Source of the DNA: Collinsella vaginalis | GTDB lineage: Bacteria > Actinomycetota > Coriobacteriia > Coriobacteriales > Coriobacteriaceae | Reading direction: 5' to 3' | DNA: 45,660 bases | NCBI RefSeq assembly: GCF_900176655.1 | Contig: NZ_LT838844.1 | Coordinates: 22,828 to 68,487 of the forward strand | Part shown: piece after piece, positions 1 through 8,729 of the stretch | Position numbering within the stretch: position 1 is the stretch's first letter | Layout of the letters: each line of letters begins with the position of its first letter | Notes under the pieces: generated by a model | Database searches by the model: none | Seen by the model: the letters and a program-made list of their open reading frames with translations, nothing else | What the model was told of the DNA's origin: nothing | Made by a program: the position numbers and the translations under genes

Positions 1-1
1 C

Positions 2-175
2 GAGTTCTTCCTCGGCCGCGACTGGTCGGGATGGGCGCCGGAGGCGTTCATCGGGGAGCTCGGGCGCTACATAGGCTGGTACAACTCGGGCCGCCTCAAG
101 GCGTTCCGGGGCGGGGGCCGGACCGTCTACGACACGATAGACGGCAGGAGGGCGCGGCCGGGCCTCGCGGCCTAG
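2..175 (+). CDS. IS3-family transposase, C-terminal end (cut by window edge)
   Basis: The reading frame starting at base 2 gives 57 residues before the TAG at 173-175. They match the end of the DDE integrase core in IS3/IS150-type transposases: EFFLGRDWSGW, then an IGWYNSGRLKAF segment where most family members have the conserved YIxWYNxxR. The rest of the protein lies left of the window, so I cannot say whether the element is intact. The sequence after the stop (about 178-215, CGTCCGCACCCCC) resembles the terminal repeat region of this IS group, but no exact end or target duplication can be fixed. No other part of the element is in this window. Confidence 0.8.
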   Translation, partial: EFFLGRDWSGWAPEAFIGELGRYIGWYNSGRLKAFRGGGRTVYDTIDGRRARPGLAA

Positions 176-301
176 CCGTGTACGGAAAAACGTCCGCACC
201 CCCAAACCTGTACCAAGGCGGGGAGGTTTTCACGTAGCGGTGAAAACAGGTGCGATGAGCCCATAGTCCATGCGATATGGCCAGGGGATCCTAGGCATTG
301 T

Positions 302-378
302 GAAGACTTGAGAACAACGCCCGCGAGGGTTGAGACCTCTATGAGACTTGAGAACAACGGCCGCGAGACTTTAAGACC
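302..378. repeat. Two 40-bp direct repeats downstream of the IS remnant
   Basis: The motif AGACTTGAGAACAACG occurs at 304 and 344, followed in both copies by CCGCGAG and a GAGACC/AAGACC ending, so the period is 40 bp. A more decayed third copy may start near 401. On the minus strand a unit begins GTTGTTC and later reads CAACC, which recalls CRISPR repeats, but there are no unrelated spacers of constant length. Nothing else is recognisable between the transposase end and tRNA-Ala. Confidence 0.6.
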
Positions 379-462
379 GATGGCGGTATTCCGAAAATTG
401 CGAAGGCCTGAAAACCAGCTCCATCAGAACAAGAAGGAGACCTTGAAGGAGCAAGAAAAAAG

Positions 463-538
463 TGGTGGAGGTTAGGGGGATCGAACCCCTGACCTCAGGC
501 TTGCAAAGCCCGCGCTCTCCCAGCTGAGCTAAACCCCC
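463..538 (-). tRNA. tRNA-Ala (anticodon TGC)
   Basis: The minus strand folds as a complete 76-nt cloverleaf with encoded CCA. It begins GGGGGTTTAGCTCAG, the anticodon loop is CTTTGCAAG, and the T-arm is GGGGTTCGATCCCC. The acceptor stem GGGGGTT pairs with AACCTCC with one G-T pair. It lies downstream of tRNA-Ile on the same strand and is followed by a run of six T on that strand. Confidence 0.97.
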
Positions 539-546
539 ACGCTAGT

Positions 547-591
547 AATAAACACCCCAGCGGCGACTCGGCTCTCGCTGGGGTGTTTATT
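547..591 (-). terminator. Perfect 16-bp inverted repeat between the two tRNA genes
   Basis: AATAAACACCCCAGCG at 547-562 is repeated exactly in inverted form at 576-591 around a 13-nt loop. On the minus strand it follows tRNA-Ile and ends with TTTATT, so it probably terminates or processes the tRNA-Ile transcript ahead of tRNA-Ala. It is symmetrical, so activity in both directions is possible. Confidence 0.75.
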
Positions 592-601
592 GCGAAAGAA
601 G

Positions 602-678
602 TGGTGGACCTGACAAGATTCGAACTTGTGACCTCCCGGTTATCAGCCGGACGCTCTAACCAACTGAGCTACAGGTCC
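602..678 (-). tRNA. tRNA-Ile (anticodon GAT)
   Basis: A 77-nt minus-strand cloverleaf with encoded CCA. It begins GGACCTGTAGCTCAGTTGG, the anticodon loop is CTGATAAC, and the T-arm contains GTTCGAAT. The Ile(GAT)-Ala(TGC) pair is familiar from rRNA operon spacers, but here it stands alone with no rRNA nearby. Confidence 0.97.
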
Positions 679-690
679 ATCGCTCGAAAG

Positions 691-720
691 ATACTAACCT
701 AGGAGCTCTCAGCAAGTCAA
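691..720 (-). promoter_or_regulatory. Sigma-70-type promoter for the tRNA-Ile/tRNA-Ala genes
   Basis: On the minus strand TTGACT (720-715) is followed after 18 bp by TAGTAT (696-691), placing the start of transcription a few bases upstream of tRNA-Ile. This is called from the sequence match only. Confidence 0.65.
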
Positions 721-813
721 CACTTTTTTCTGCGACCTCGTTCCAAAAAACGAAAAGAGGGTACTATAGCGTATCGACTCGTAACGACCCATACCAGCAC
801 AGGGAGGTACTGC

Positions 814-1347
814 ATGATTCGCGTCGATATCGAGACCATCATCATGGCGGGCGGCCCTATGCCTTCTGTCATCGTGTTGCGTGAGCGCGACGACAAGTCG
901 GCCTCTGAGGCTCCACTGCGCGCACTTTCCATTCAGACCGGCGCCTTCGAGGCGGCATCCATCGGCCGCGGTATCGATCGGCCCGCAGGTGAGCGTCCCA
1001 TCACCCACGACCTCATGACCGACGTCATCTCCCGCCTCGGCGGCAAGCTCGAGCGCGTCGAGATCGACCGCGTCGACGCGCCCGTCTTCTACGCGAGCCT
1101 CGTTATGGCGCCGCCTGTTGAGGAGCCTGCTCAGGAGCCGTCCACCCCGGAATCTGAGGAGATTCGCATAGACGCCCGCCCGAGTGATGCCCTCGCCCTC
1201 GCGGTGCGCGCGAACGCGCCCATCTACGTTGAGGACGACGTCATGAACCGCGCGGGTAGCATCAGCTACCAGGCCGAGGGCGATGCCGAGGAGGAGCTTG
1301 CGCGCTTCGATGCGTTCGTCGAGAGCCTCTCGCCCGACGATTTCTAA
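814..1347 (+). CDS. Bifunctional nuclease (BFN/DUF151) family protein
   Basis: This 177-residue soluble protein carries the DUF151 (BFN) fold through most of its length. Visible hallmarks are the opening VDIETIIMAG, the central Q-T-GAFEA-I region with RPITHDLM, and the late segment RIDARPSDALALAVR, which is the most conserved part of the family. Members have been described as nucleases acting on DNA and RNA, but most bacterial ones are uncharacterised, so the activity is inferred from the family only. The ATG is preceded by AGGGAGG at good spacing. After the core the protein ends in an acidic tail. The next gene follows within 30 bp and may be cotranscribed. Confidence 0.85.
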   Translation: MIRVDIETIIMAGGPMPSVIVLRERDDKSASEAPLRALSIQTGAFEAASIGRGIDRPAGERPITHDLMTDVISRLGGKLERVEIDRVDAPVFYASLVMAPPVEEPAQEPSTPESEEIRIDARPSDALALAVRANAPIYVEDDVMNRAGSISYQAEGDAEEELARFDAFVESLSPDDF

Positions 1348-1373
1348 GACGACTTCTAAAGGACGTGATCCAG

Positions 1374-1823
1374 ATGCCGGCAGGAGCCGAACCCGATATC
1401 GTCTCACCAGAGCTCGACGCCATGGTGGGGGACCTGCTGGGGTCCCTGCTCGACGCCCTCGCAGAGGGCGAGGACCCCGGCGTGCTCCTCGCCGTCGAGG
1501 ACGAGCAGGCGAACCGCTATGAGGCGTCCTTCACCGAGGACAGCATCGAGGTCTGCCTCCGCGCCGCCCAGCAGTTCGTGTCCCAGCACGCGGGCGGCGT
1601 CGCAAGCGACGGCGTCGGCGCCCTCGAGCGTTATGCGATCGCCTACCTCGGTGCCATTGAGGATGGGGATGGCGGCTACCTCGATGCCATCCTCGCAAGC
1701 TTCTACGAGCACGGTCAGGAGAGCGGGTACTCCGCCTACCTGCTCGTCGATGGCATCGGGGCGGGGGATGACTTCACCTGGGGGGATCCTGAGCCCGCCG
1801 GTGCCGAGGATCCGCTGATCTAA
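1374..1823 (+). CDS. Hypothetical acidic protein
   Basis: A 149-residue, strongly acidic, soluble-looking protein that I do not recognise. It has no signal peptide and no clear membrane segment. An in-frame GTG lies 9 bp upstream at 1365, but the AAAGGA at 1358-1363 is too close to it. The same motif is well placed for the ATG at 1374, which is why I chose that start. Codon use matches its neighbours. It follows the DUF151 gene by 26 bp and precedes typA on the same strand, so it may be translated from the DUF151 transcript. The C-terminal half has repeated Gly-Asp-rich turns (EDGDGGYL, DGIGAGDDF). I infer no function. Confidence 0.75.
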   Translation: MPAGAEPDIVSPELDAMVGDLLGSLLDALAEGEDPGVLLAVEDEQANRYEASFTEDSIEVCLRAAQQFVSQHAGGVASDGVGALERYAIAYLGAIEDGDGGYLDAILASFYEHGQESGYSAYLLVDGIGAGDDFTWGDPEPAGAEDPLI

Positions 1824-1963
1824 TTCGTCTTCGCGGTCGTCATTCCATGGCAACCGTGTGGTGAGTCCCCCGCTCACCCGGCTCTCAACATCCGTTCACC
1901 GAAAACCCGCTATCATATGCACGTTTGATTCATCACATTCGCTATGCAGATACGGGGAACACC

Positions 1964-3802
1964 ATGCGGGTAGAGAACCTTCGCGATATCGCTATCATCG
2001 CCCACGTCGACCACGGCAAGACGACCCTGGTCGATAAGCTGCTGCGCGCCGCCGGCGCCTTCCGCGCGAACCAGCAGGTCGAGGAGCGCGTGCTCGACTC
2101 CAACGACCAGGAGCGCGAACGCGGCATCACCATCCTGGCCAAGAACATCTCCATCGAGTACAAGGGCGTGAAGATCAACGTCATCGACACGCCCGGCCAC
2201 GCCGACTTCGGCGGTGAGGTCGAGCGCGTGCTCCGCATGGCCGACGGTGCCCTGCTCTTGGTCGACGCCTTCGAGGGGCCCATGCCACAGACGCGCTTCG
2301 TGCTGCGCCACGCCATCGACACGGGCCTCTCCATCATGATCATCATCAACAAGATCGACCGCCCCGGCGCCGATCCCGAACGCGCCTACAACGACTGCCT
2401 CGACCTGATGGCCGACCTCGGCGCCACGGACGAGCAGCTTGAATTCGCGATGGAGCATGTTGTGTACGCGAGTGCGGTGAACGGGTACGCGCGCCTCGAT
2501 CCGAACGACGGCAATGACGACATGTACCCCCTGCTCGACATGATCCTGGAGGACCTCCCCGCACCTGAGGTCGACCCCGCCGGCCCGCTCGCGATGCAGT
2601 GCGTGACCATCGACCACTCGAACTTCGTGGGCCGCATCGGCATCGGCCGCGTGTACTCCGGAACCGTGCACCACGGCGACACCATCCTTGTTGTGAAGAA
2701 CGACGGCTCCACCTCCACCGCGACCGTGAAGCAGCTCTTCACCTTCGACTACCTCGGCCGCACCGAGTGCGACGAGGTCGGCGCCGGTGACATCGCCGCG
2801 GTGGTGGGCGTTGAATCCACCGATATCGGCGACGTCTACACCGACCCGGAGAACCCCGTCTCCCTCGAGCCCATCGAGATCGACCCGCCGACGCTCTCGG
2901 TCATCTTCGAGGCCTCGACCTCTCCGCTCGTGGGTCGCGATGGCGACATCGTCGGAGCACGCCAGCTTAAAGAGCGCCTTTTCGCCGAGCGCGAGAACAA
3001 CGTGACAATGAAGATCGAGGAGCTCGAGGACAAAAGCGGCGTCGAGGTCTCCGGCCGTGGCATCCTGCACCTCTCCGTCCTGATGGAGACCCTCCGCCGT
3101 GAGGGCTTCGAGTTCCAGGTGGGCCGCCCGCGCGTCCTCTTCAAGAAGGACGAGGCCGGTCACACCGTGGAGCCCGTCGAGCAGGCCGTCGTCGAGTGCC
3201 CGGACGAGTACGCGGGCAAGGTCATCGAGGTCTTCGGCAACGCCGGCGGCACGATGACGAACATGACCACGGGCAAGACGGTCACGCACATCGAGTTCAA
3301 GATCCCCACCCGCGGCATCATGGGCCTCAAGAACCGCGTCCTGAACGTCACCCATGGCGAGGGCGTCTTCTACCACACCTTCCTCGAGTACGGACCCTAC
3401 GCCGGCGAGATCGGCGGCCGCAACAACGGCGCGATGATCTCGATGACGACGGAGAAGGCTGTGGCCTACGCCCTCGGGACCCTGCAGGAGCGCGGCTCGC
3501 TCTTCGTGGAACCGGGCACCGAGTGCTACGAGGGCATGCTCGTCGGCGAGCGCAACCAGCCGGGCGATATGGTCGTGAACATCGCGCGCACCAAGAACCT
3601 CGGCAACCAGCGTTCGAGCACCGCGGACATCTCCGTGCAGCTCGTGCCCCCGCGCACCTTCTCGCTCGAGGAGGCCCTCGAGTACATCATCGACGATGAG
3701 CTCGTGGAGATCACGCCGAAGAACATCCGCATGCGCAAGCGTCTGCTGAACGCAACGGACCGCAAGAAAGCGGCCGTCCGCGCGATGAACGCGGCGAAGT
3801 AA
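1964..3802 (+). CDS. typA: Translational GTPase TypA/BipA
   Basis: TypA is a ribosome-associated GTPase related to EF-G that helps 50S assembly and stress adaptation. The 612-residue product has all G motifs: AHVDHGKT at 13-20, RGITI at 53-57, DTPGH at 75-79 and NKID at 129-132. They are followed by the EF-Tu-like domain II, the EF-G-like domains III and V, and the lysine/arginine-rich C-terminal end typical of the family. Length is normal. A TTG-started frame opens 13 codons upstream, but GGGGA lies just before the ATG at 1964 and the protein then begins [18 protein letters not shown] as in orthologues. A strong terminator follows directly, so it is the last gene of its transcript. Confidence 0.97.
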   Translation: MRVENLRDIAIIAHVDHGKTTLVDKLLRAAGAFRANQQVEERVLDSNDQERERGITILAKNISIEYKGVKINVIDTPGHADFGGEVERVLRMADGALLLVDAFEGPMPQTRFVLRHAIDTGLSIMIIINKIDRPGADPERAYNDCLDLMADLGATDEQLEFAMEHVVYASAVNGYARLDPNDGNDDMYPLLDMILEDLPAPEVDPAGPLAMQCVTIDHSNFVGRIGIGRVYSGTVHHGDTILVVKNDGSTSTATVKQLFTFDYLGRTECDEVGAGDIAAVVGVESTDIGDVYTDPENPVSLEPIEIDPPTLSVIFEASTSPLVGRDGDIVGARQLKERLFAERENNVTMKIEELEDKSGVEVSGRGILHLSVLMETLRREGFEFQVGRPRVLFKKDEAGHTVEPVEQAVVECPDEYAGKVIEVFGNAGGTMTNMTTGKTVTHIEFKIPTRGIMGLKNRVLNVTHGEGVFYHTFLEYGPYAGEIGGRNNGAMISMTTEKAVAYALGTLQERGSLFVEPGTECYEGMLVGERNQPGDMVVNIARTKNLGNQRSSTADISVQLVPPRTFSLEEALEYIIDDELVEITPKNIRMRKRLLNATDRKKAAVRAMNAAK

Positions 3803-3828
3803 ATCCGCTGACCAGCATGGTTTCTGAG

Positions 3829-3858
3829 AGCGCCCGCGGCATCGTCGCGGGCGCTTTT
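3829..3858 (+). terminator. Rho-independent terminator after typA
   Basis: AGCGCCCGCG and CGCGGGCGCT form a 10-bp perfect stem around a short loop and are followed by TTTT. It lies 26 bp after the typA stop. Confidence 0.88.
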
Positions 3859-3998
3859 CTATGGAGCGGATGATGGTCCATACGGCCGCTTGGCATAGCG
3901 TTGGGAGCTCCATGCCAAGCGTGATCAGGAAAGATCGAGGGGCGCCGCGGGCAACCAGACGCTAGCCGCGGGGCAGGGGAGGTCGGCCGCGCGGAGGA

Positions 3999-4694
3999 TC
4001 ACTCAGTCTTGATATCGATGATCGTGCGCGAGCCGGGGAGATAGGTGACCGTGGCCCAGGTCCAGCTGTCATCCCAGTTGTCGTATCGCGATTGTGAGAT
4101 CGTGAACCACTGGTGCGTGCCGTCCGCCTCATCGCCGGCCAGGCTGTAGAGGACGGAGCCCTCCTCGCCCACCTCGTAGTCAACCTCGAGGTTTGTCACC
4201 CGCACGGTGGGCGGATCGAGGAAGTAGGGGATGTCCTGAAGCGGGGCGATGACGAAGAACCAGGCGCTGCTCACGACGACGAGGGCGAGCGAAACGAAGA
4301 AGAACAGCATGCACCCGATATTCGGCCTTTCCGAATCCTTATCCTTCGCAAGCGCGTAAATGGCGTAGATGAAGAACGCTGTGATGCCGATGCCGGCGGG
4401 GATGGTGAGGAGGCCGGTGATGGCCGCCGGCCATCCCTCGACGAAGCCTCCGAGGAATTTGACGAAGGCGAGTGCCAAGCTTATCAGGCAGATGGCTCCT
4501 ATGATGATCTTCTTGCGTATGCCGTGGGGCCTCGAGATCGGTGAGTCAGCGGCATCGGGGTTCTCGGCCTTCCAAGCCTTGACGAGGTCCTCGAAGTTGA
4601 GCCCCTTTCCCTCGTTGCGCTTGAGGTACTCGTGGACGCTCTCTCCCGGTTTCCGTTCAAGGTCAAAGGTATCGTCTGAATCTTCGCTGCTCAT
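3999..4694 (-). CDS. Hypothetical membrane protein
   Basis: A 231-residue protein of unknown function. It has a charged cytoplasmic N-terminus (about 60 residues, including KPGESVHEYLKRNEGKG), three predicted membrane helices at about 61-83, 92-114 and 126-150, and a C-terminal soluble domain of about 80 residues that would face outside. That domain is rich in Tyr, Trp and acidic residues. The ATG is preceded by GAGGTG on the minus strand. It converges with typA and lies downstream of the TRIC-like gene on the same strand. I see no catalytic motif. Confidence 0.8.
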   Translation of the reverse strand: MSSEDSDDTFDLERKPGESVHEYLKRNEGKGLNFEDLVKAWKAENPDAADSPISRPHGIRKKIIIGAICLISLALAFVKFLGGFVEGWPAAITGLLTIPAGIGITAFFIYAIYALAKDKDSERPNIGCMLFFFVSLALVVVSSAWFFVIAPLQDIPYFLDPPTVRVTNLEVDYEVGEEGSVLYSLAGDEADGTHQWFTISQSRYDNWDDSWTWATVTYLPGSRTIIDIKTE

Positions 4695-4816
4695 AGGGAC
4701 ACCTCGTGGTTCTGCATGATGGTGTCTCCATCGTAGGCGAGCCTTCGCGCATCAAATGTCAGCGGACGGTAAAGCTATGACGTATGATAACGTGCGAATC
4801 CCATGATCGATCCCTC

Positions 4817-5713
4817 TCAGCTGCCGTGCGCCCCCCGGCCCCTCGACTGGCGGCGCAGCTCGCGGCGCCGTTTGCGACGGGTTGCCTCCTCCTGGCGCCG
4901 ACGCTCGTCGATCTCGGATTGCACGCGCTCCCGCCGCTCATCAAGGGCCTTCTCGGAGCGCACCGGGGTCTCGCTGCGGGAAACGGTCTCTATGGACTTC
5001 GAGCCGATTCGCCGCAGGGGACGGGCCATGCGCTCGAGGTTCACCTCGGTGGGGGAGACGATGTTGTAACGCAGCGAGACCCATCTGAGCAGCATCGTGA
5101 CCGCGGTACCGACCACGATGGAGAGCATGCGGGGGGCATGGAGGGACTCGATCATCGTGACGAAGCAGGTTGCGCCCGCCAGGCCGGCGATCGCGTAGAA
5201 ATTCCCCTGCTTGAAGATGTAGGGGACGCGGTTCACGAGGACGTCTCGGAGCATGCCGCCGCCCACGCCGGTGAAGAAGCCCATCATGACGCAGGCCATC
5301 GGATCGAGGTCGTAGCGGAGGGCCTTGTCGGCGCCCATCACGGCGAAGAGCCCCACGGCGAAGATGTCGAGGATCGCGATGGCGCGGTCGGGTTTCTCGA
5401 CGAGCCCGGGGAAGACGAAGACGATCGCGGCCGACGCGATGGAGATGGGCAGGGCGAGCGGCTGGTTGAGCAGGTAGACATCGCCGCGCTGGAGGATGAT
5501 ATCGCGCAGGAGGCCGCCGCCAAGCCCGCAGACGACGGCTATGCCGATGGCTCCGATGAGATCGAGCTGGTCCTTGCGGGCGCTGAGCGCCCCGGCCCCC
5601 GAGGCGACCACGACGGCGAGCATCTCGATGGGGAGCGGAATGTCGACAAGCGGGGGGAGTGATCCCGCAGCGACGGCCGCGATGATGATCGGGACAGCGA
5701 CGCTTGAGAGCAT
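4817..5713 (-). CDS. TRIC/UPF0126-family trimeric cation channel protein
   Basis: This 298-residue integral membrane protein belongs to the UPF0126 (YadS/YicG) family, bacterial relatives of TRIC potassium channels. About seven hydrophobic helices fill the first 215 residues. The tandem repeat of the family is visible as GLGGGLLRDI and GVGGGMLRDVL, each with the Gly-rich kink and Arg-Asp pair. The C-terminal 80 residues form a very basic, probably helical, cytoplasmic tail rich in Arg and Glu, longer than usual. A GTG start 9 codons upstream is possible, but AGGAAGGG sits correctly for the ATG ending at 5713. K+ or other cation conductance is known for the family and inferred here. Confidence 0.9.
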   Translation of the reverse strand: MLSSVAVPIIIAAVAAGSLPPLVDIPLPIEMLAVVVASGAGALSARKDQLDLIGAIGIAVVCGLGGGLLRDIILQRGDVYLLNQPLALPISIASAAIVFVFPGLVEKPDRAIAILDIFAVGLFAVMGADKALRYDLDPMACVMMGFFTGVGGGMLRDVLVNRVPYIFKQGNFYAIAGLAGATCFVTMIESLHAPRMLSIVVGTAVTMLLRWVSLRYNIVSPTEVNLERMARPLRRIGSKSIETVSRSETPVRSEKALDERRERVQSEIDERRRQEEATRRKRRRELRRQSRGRGAHGS

Positions 5714-5801
5714 GGGCCCATCCCTTCCTGACCGCGGCACTTGGGTTCGATCCGCTATCTTACACGGTCATGTGCGATTCCCACCAGATGGAATATCACC
5801 C

Positions 5802-5829
5802 TTGCGCAGGCTATCGCTTCCGGTACAAT
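5802..5829 (+). promoter_or_regulatory. Promoter for the tRNA-Ser pair
   Basis: TTGCGC (5802-5807) and TACAAT (5824-5829) are separated by 16 bp, and the -10 ends 16 bp before tRNA-Ser(GGA). Both tRNA-Ser genes can be read from it. Confidence 0.65.
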
Positions 5830-5845
5830 AGCCTGTGCACTTCAC

Positions 5846-5936
5846 GGAGAGTTGTCCGAGTGGCCGAAGGAGCACGATTGGAAATCGTGTAGGCGCCAAA
5901 AGCGTCTCCGGGGTTCAAATCCCCGACTCTCCGCCA
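5846..5936 (+). tRNA. tRNA-Ser (anticodon GGA)
   Basis: A 91-nt class II tRNA with a long variable arm and encoded CCA. It begins GGAGAGTTGTCCGAGTGG, the anticodon loop is TTGGAAATC, and the T-arm is GGGGTTCAAATCCCC. The acceptor stem GGAGAGT pairs with ACTCTCC. Confidence 0.97.
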
Positions 5937-5972
5937 GCACTTCCTCGCGATCCCCGATCGCGTCATCCCAAC

Positions 5973-6063
5973 GGAGGGGTGGCAGAGTGGTTGAATGCGG
6001 CGGTCTCGAAAACCGTTTACGGGTACTCCCCGTACGAGGGTTCGAATCCCTCCTCCTCCGCCA
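5973..6063 (+). tRNA. tRNA-Ser (anticodon CGA)
   Basis: A second 91-nt class II tRNA-Ser, 36 bp downstream of the first. It begins GGAGGGGTGGCAGAGTGG, the anticodon loop is TCTCGAAAA, the variable arm is long (GTACTCCCCGTAC), and CCA is encoded. It reads UCG codons, which are frequent in this GC-rich DNA. Confidence 0.97.
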
Positions 6064-6072
6064 GAATCTTTG

Positions 6073-6108
6073 AGGTCCCCGGCTCAGCTGTGGGGCCTTT
6101 CGTTTTTT
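6073..6108 (+). terminator. Probable terminator after the tRNA-Ser pair
   Basis: AGGTCCCC and GGGGCCT can form an imperfect stem, followed by TTTCGTTTTTT. It lies 10 bp after tRNA-Ser(CGA). The stem has one bulge, so the call is moderate. Confidence 0.6.
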
Positions 6109-6317
6109 GTGCACGTGTATCAGCAGATGAGCAGTGCGGCGTTCCCGGGTTCCACCGCCCTCCGCCCTTGCATACACCGTGCTCGCTCCGACACGGCATC
6201 CGCTTGCGCAGGTAGATCGATCCGGCAGGTATTAAGGTCGGCTTAAATGACGGAATCACGGTCTTGTATGGCTGTTTCGTGGATACACTGAAGTCACTCA
6301 GCTAATGGAGGAGCGCC

Positions 6318-6863
6318 ATGACAGAACAGACACCCGCCGGCACCGTCGAGCTCGAGCTGACGGATTCCCTGTGGACCGCCCTGAACCACGCGTTCGAGGA
6401 CGCACAAGCCTGTCTCACTCGAGACGGCGGGATGATGCCGTTCACCGTCATCTGCACCTCGGATGGGTTTGAGGTGGCCGATCACCCCGGTGAGGATGTC
6501 GAGGAAACCTACAACTCGGTTAAGACCCTGCTGGCGCGGGAGCTGCCCGAGGCTTACGTCTTCTCCTATGACGGGTACCTCGACCTCGATGAGGGCCGTC
6601 GTGACGCGGTGATATGCGAGGTCGCACGCCGTGGGGATGCCGCGGCTTCGATGCTCGCCCTCCCCTATACGCGAGATCCCGAGGGGACGTTGCGGTTCGC
6701 CGAGACGTTCTCAAGCGTGGGCAGCGGCCCGGCACTGTACCCGAGCGGCACCAAACCGATCGTCTCCGGGTTGGTGCAGCTTGCCGCTGAGCGAGAGGCG
6801 GCGGCGCGGACCGCTGCCCAAGACGTGCAACCCGCCGGTTCTTCCGACGAGATTAAGGAGTAG
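6318..6863 (+). CDS. Hypothetical acidic cytosolic protein
   Basis: A 181-residue acidic protein that I do not recognise. It lacks a signal peptide and membrane helices. The middle (about residues 70-130) has alternating hydrophobic positions consistent with an alpha/beta fold, for example YVFSYDGYLDLDEGRRDAV. The last 35 residues are Ala/Glu-rich and probably disordered. TGGAGGAG lies 6 bp before the ATG. The downstream membrane protein starts 2 bp after the stop, so the two are very likely cotranscribed and translationally coupled, and may share a function that cannot be inferred from sequence. Confidence 0.78.
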   Translation: MTEQTPAGTVELELTDSLWTALNHAFEDAQACLTRDGGMMPFTVICTSDGFEVADHPGEDVEETYNSVKTLLARELPEAYVFSYDGYLDLDEGRRDAVICEVARRGDAAASMLALPYTRDPEGTLRFAETFSSVGSGPALYPSGTKPIVSGLVQLAAEREAAARTAAQDVQPAGSSDEIKE

Positions 6864-6865
6864 AC

Positions 6866-8284
6866 ATGGTGTCTCAGAAACCGAGCTTCAGCGCCTCCTG
6901 GCGCCTGCTCACCCGCGACAAAGGCTGGATCAAACCTATTCTGGTACTCACCTTGGTGGGCATGGTCCCCATCGTGGGGCAGATCGCCATCCTCGGATAC
7001 GGCCTCGAGTGGGCTCGACTCACCGCATGGGGCGTGGAGGCCGCGCCGAAGCAGTCGCGGGCCGACTACGGCAAGATCATGCACACGGGCTTCTTCAGCG
7101 GTCTGGTCATGCTCAGCATGTCCTTCGTCGTCGCCATCCTGGACATCATCCTGTTCGGGACCGGGATGGCCGGAGCCGCCTTCCCGATGCTGTCGGGGGT
7201 CTCCATGTTAGGCACAGACCTGCCGTTCCTGGTCATGGTGCTGGCCCTTGTGATCAACCTGTTCCTCGGCGTCTTCGTCTCCGTGGCCACCATGCGCGCC
7301 ACCGTCTACGACAAGTTCTCGGCTGGTTGGCGCCTGGATCGGATCTTTGAGATGATCGGGAAGGATGTAGCCGGATTCTTCCGCATCTACCTCGTCACGT
7401 TGATCAGCGGTCTCATCGGATGGGCCTACTCCATGATCATCGGCGTTCTGACGGCGGCCGTGTTCTTCGGCAGCTTCATGGGAGCCGCTGCGGTGGGCGG
7501 GTACTCGATGATGGGCATGAGCTCTTCGTATGCCGATTCGATGATGCTCGGGAGCCTGTTCTCGATGGGCTCCGGACTTGCGATGATCGTGGTCATCTTC
7601 GGTGTGATCCTGCTGTTCATCGGTGGCGTGATCGGTACGGCGATGCAGCTGATCTCGCTGAACGCGGTGGGGCAGTGGTTCTCCCGCTTCGATGTTCAGC
7701 GCTGGGGCCTCTCCGGTGATCCGCTGCCCGACGGCGTGCCCCTGCCCATCACCGTGGATGAAAGTGGACGCCCGGTCGAGCCTCAGGCCTCCTCTGCCGC
7801 CGCACCTGAGTCGCCGGCCACGCCTGTTCCCCCGGTGGAGCCGGTGACCACCCCGATCGCCACCCCCCAGACCCCGCAGGCGGGCGAAACCGCTCCTGAG
7901 AGCCCGATCTCGGACGCCGCTCATGATGAGGCGGCAGGCCCCGTCGTGGGCGATGGGGTAGCAAGCGTCGAGCCGTACCAACCTGAGGACGCCGCGCCCG
8001 CCGCACAGGAGCCGACCCCGCTCCCCGCGGTTTCCGAGGGCAAGCCGGCTGATGAGGACGATCCTGTCTCCTCTACCTCAGATGCTGAGGTGGCAGAGAG
8101 CGACCCCGCACAGGGCGAAGATGATGAGGATGCTGCTCCGGAGCAGGATGCGCTCGAAGATAAACCTGACGCCGCGGAGGCTGAGTCATCCGTGGGTGAG
8201 GCGGGTTCGCCCGATCCTGAAGATGGCGACGCCGAAGCAGGTGACGCTGCCGACAACGCCACCTCTGAGTCAAGCAGCCTGTAA
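6866..8284 (+). CDS. DUF4013-like membrane protein with long acidic Pro/Ala tail
   Basis: A 472-residue protein. Residues 1-290 resemble DUF4013 proteins: an N-terminal soluble stretch (FSASWRLLTRDKGWIKPIL) followed by about six hydrophobic helices, with Gly/Met-rich stretches around residues 195-230. Residues 290-472 form a low-complexity tail rich in Ala, Pro, Glu, Asp and Ser with almost no hydrophobic residues, probably disordered and cytoplasmic. The gene begins 2 bp after the preceding stop with GGAG at suitable spacing. The function of the family is unknown. Confidence 0.75.
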   Translation: MVSQKPSFSASWRLLTRDKGWIKPILVLTLVGMVPIVGQIAILGYGLEWARLTAWGVEAAPKQSRADYGKIMHTGFFSGLVMLSMSFVVAILDIILFGTGMAGAAFPMLSGVSMLGTDLPFLVMVLALVINLFLGVFVSVATMRATVYDKFSAGWRLDRIFEMIGKDVAGFFRIYLVTLISGLIGWAYSMIIGVLTAAVFFGSFMGAAAVGGYSMMGMSSSYADSMMLGSLFSMGSGLAMIVVIFGVILLFIGGVIGTAMQLISLNAVGQWFSRFDVQRWGLSGDPLPDGVPLPITVDESGRPVEPQASSAAAPESPATPVPPVEPVTTPIATPQTPQAGETAPESPISDAAHDEAAGPVVGDGVASVEPYQPEDAAPAAQEPTPLPAVSEGKPADEDDPVSSTSDAEVAESDPAQGEDDEDAAPEQDALEDKPDAAEAESSVGEAGSPDPEDGDAEAGDAADNATSESSSL

Positions 8285-8404
8285 GACGCGCGGGTACGGT
8301 ATCTATCTGCGGGTCTGTGAGATGACCGTCTGAGGTTCTGCCCCCGCCCGGATGGGTGAGGCAGCCCCTTCGGTCGCGATGATAACGATGCACCATGTGC
8401 CCCT

Positions 8405-8442
8405 GCGAGGGTCCCGGACGGTCATCCGCCCGGGGCCCTCGC
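8405..8442 (+). terminator. Strong hairpin in the spacer before rpsF
   Basis: GCGAGGGTCCCGG (8405-8417) pairs with CCGGGGCCCTCGC (8430-8442) over 13 bp with one G-U pair. There is no T tract, so it may be a terminator for the DUF4013-like gene that ends 120 bp upstream, or another RNA structure. The rest of 8285-8729 shows no gene. It holds only a short inverted pair (GGATCTCCC near 8525 and GGGAGATC near 8608). Confidence 0.55.
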
Positions 8443-8729
8443 CGTATGGGATCACAAAGTGCGGAGGTCCGCCATCATGAGGATCAAGTGAGTCAGCACC
8501 TGGGCACCAAGCCCTGAACATGTGTGGATCTCCCGTATCCGGTGTGCTGAGACCATGACGGTATGACTACCAAGCACGCTCTCTACCTGCGACGTTAAGA
8601 ACAAGGGAGATCTCCGTGCGGATGCGCTGACATACTGCACAGCATCCCTGTCAGGTCCTGCCGATACGATGGGTACACAAGCGATATCAGGCAAGTATGG
8701 AAGTCATGAGGTCGTACCTGCGGGTTCTC

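Noticed and set aside
304..378. CRISPR array
   Set aside because: Only two adjacent 40-bp units, no spacers of constant length, no cas genes in view. Kept only as a direct repeat.
1913..3913. 666-codon open frame on the minus strand opposite typA
   Set aside because: It mirrors typA, whose GTPase motifs are clear. The translated sequence is an Ala/Val/Asp/His-rich shadow produced by GC-biased third positions.
4784..5662. 292-codon plus-strand frame opposite the TRIC-like gene
   Set aside because: His/Asp/Gly-rich shadow of a membrane protein; no ribosome site and no family resemblance.
5842..6259. Several open frames across the tRNA-Ser genes
   Set aside because: They translate tRNA sequence, a common false call.
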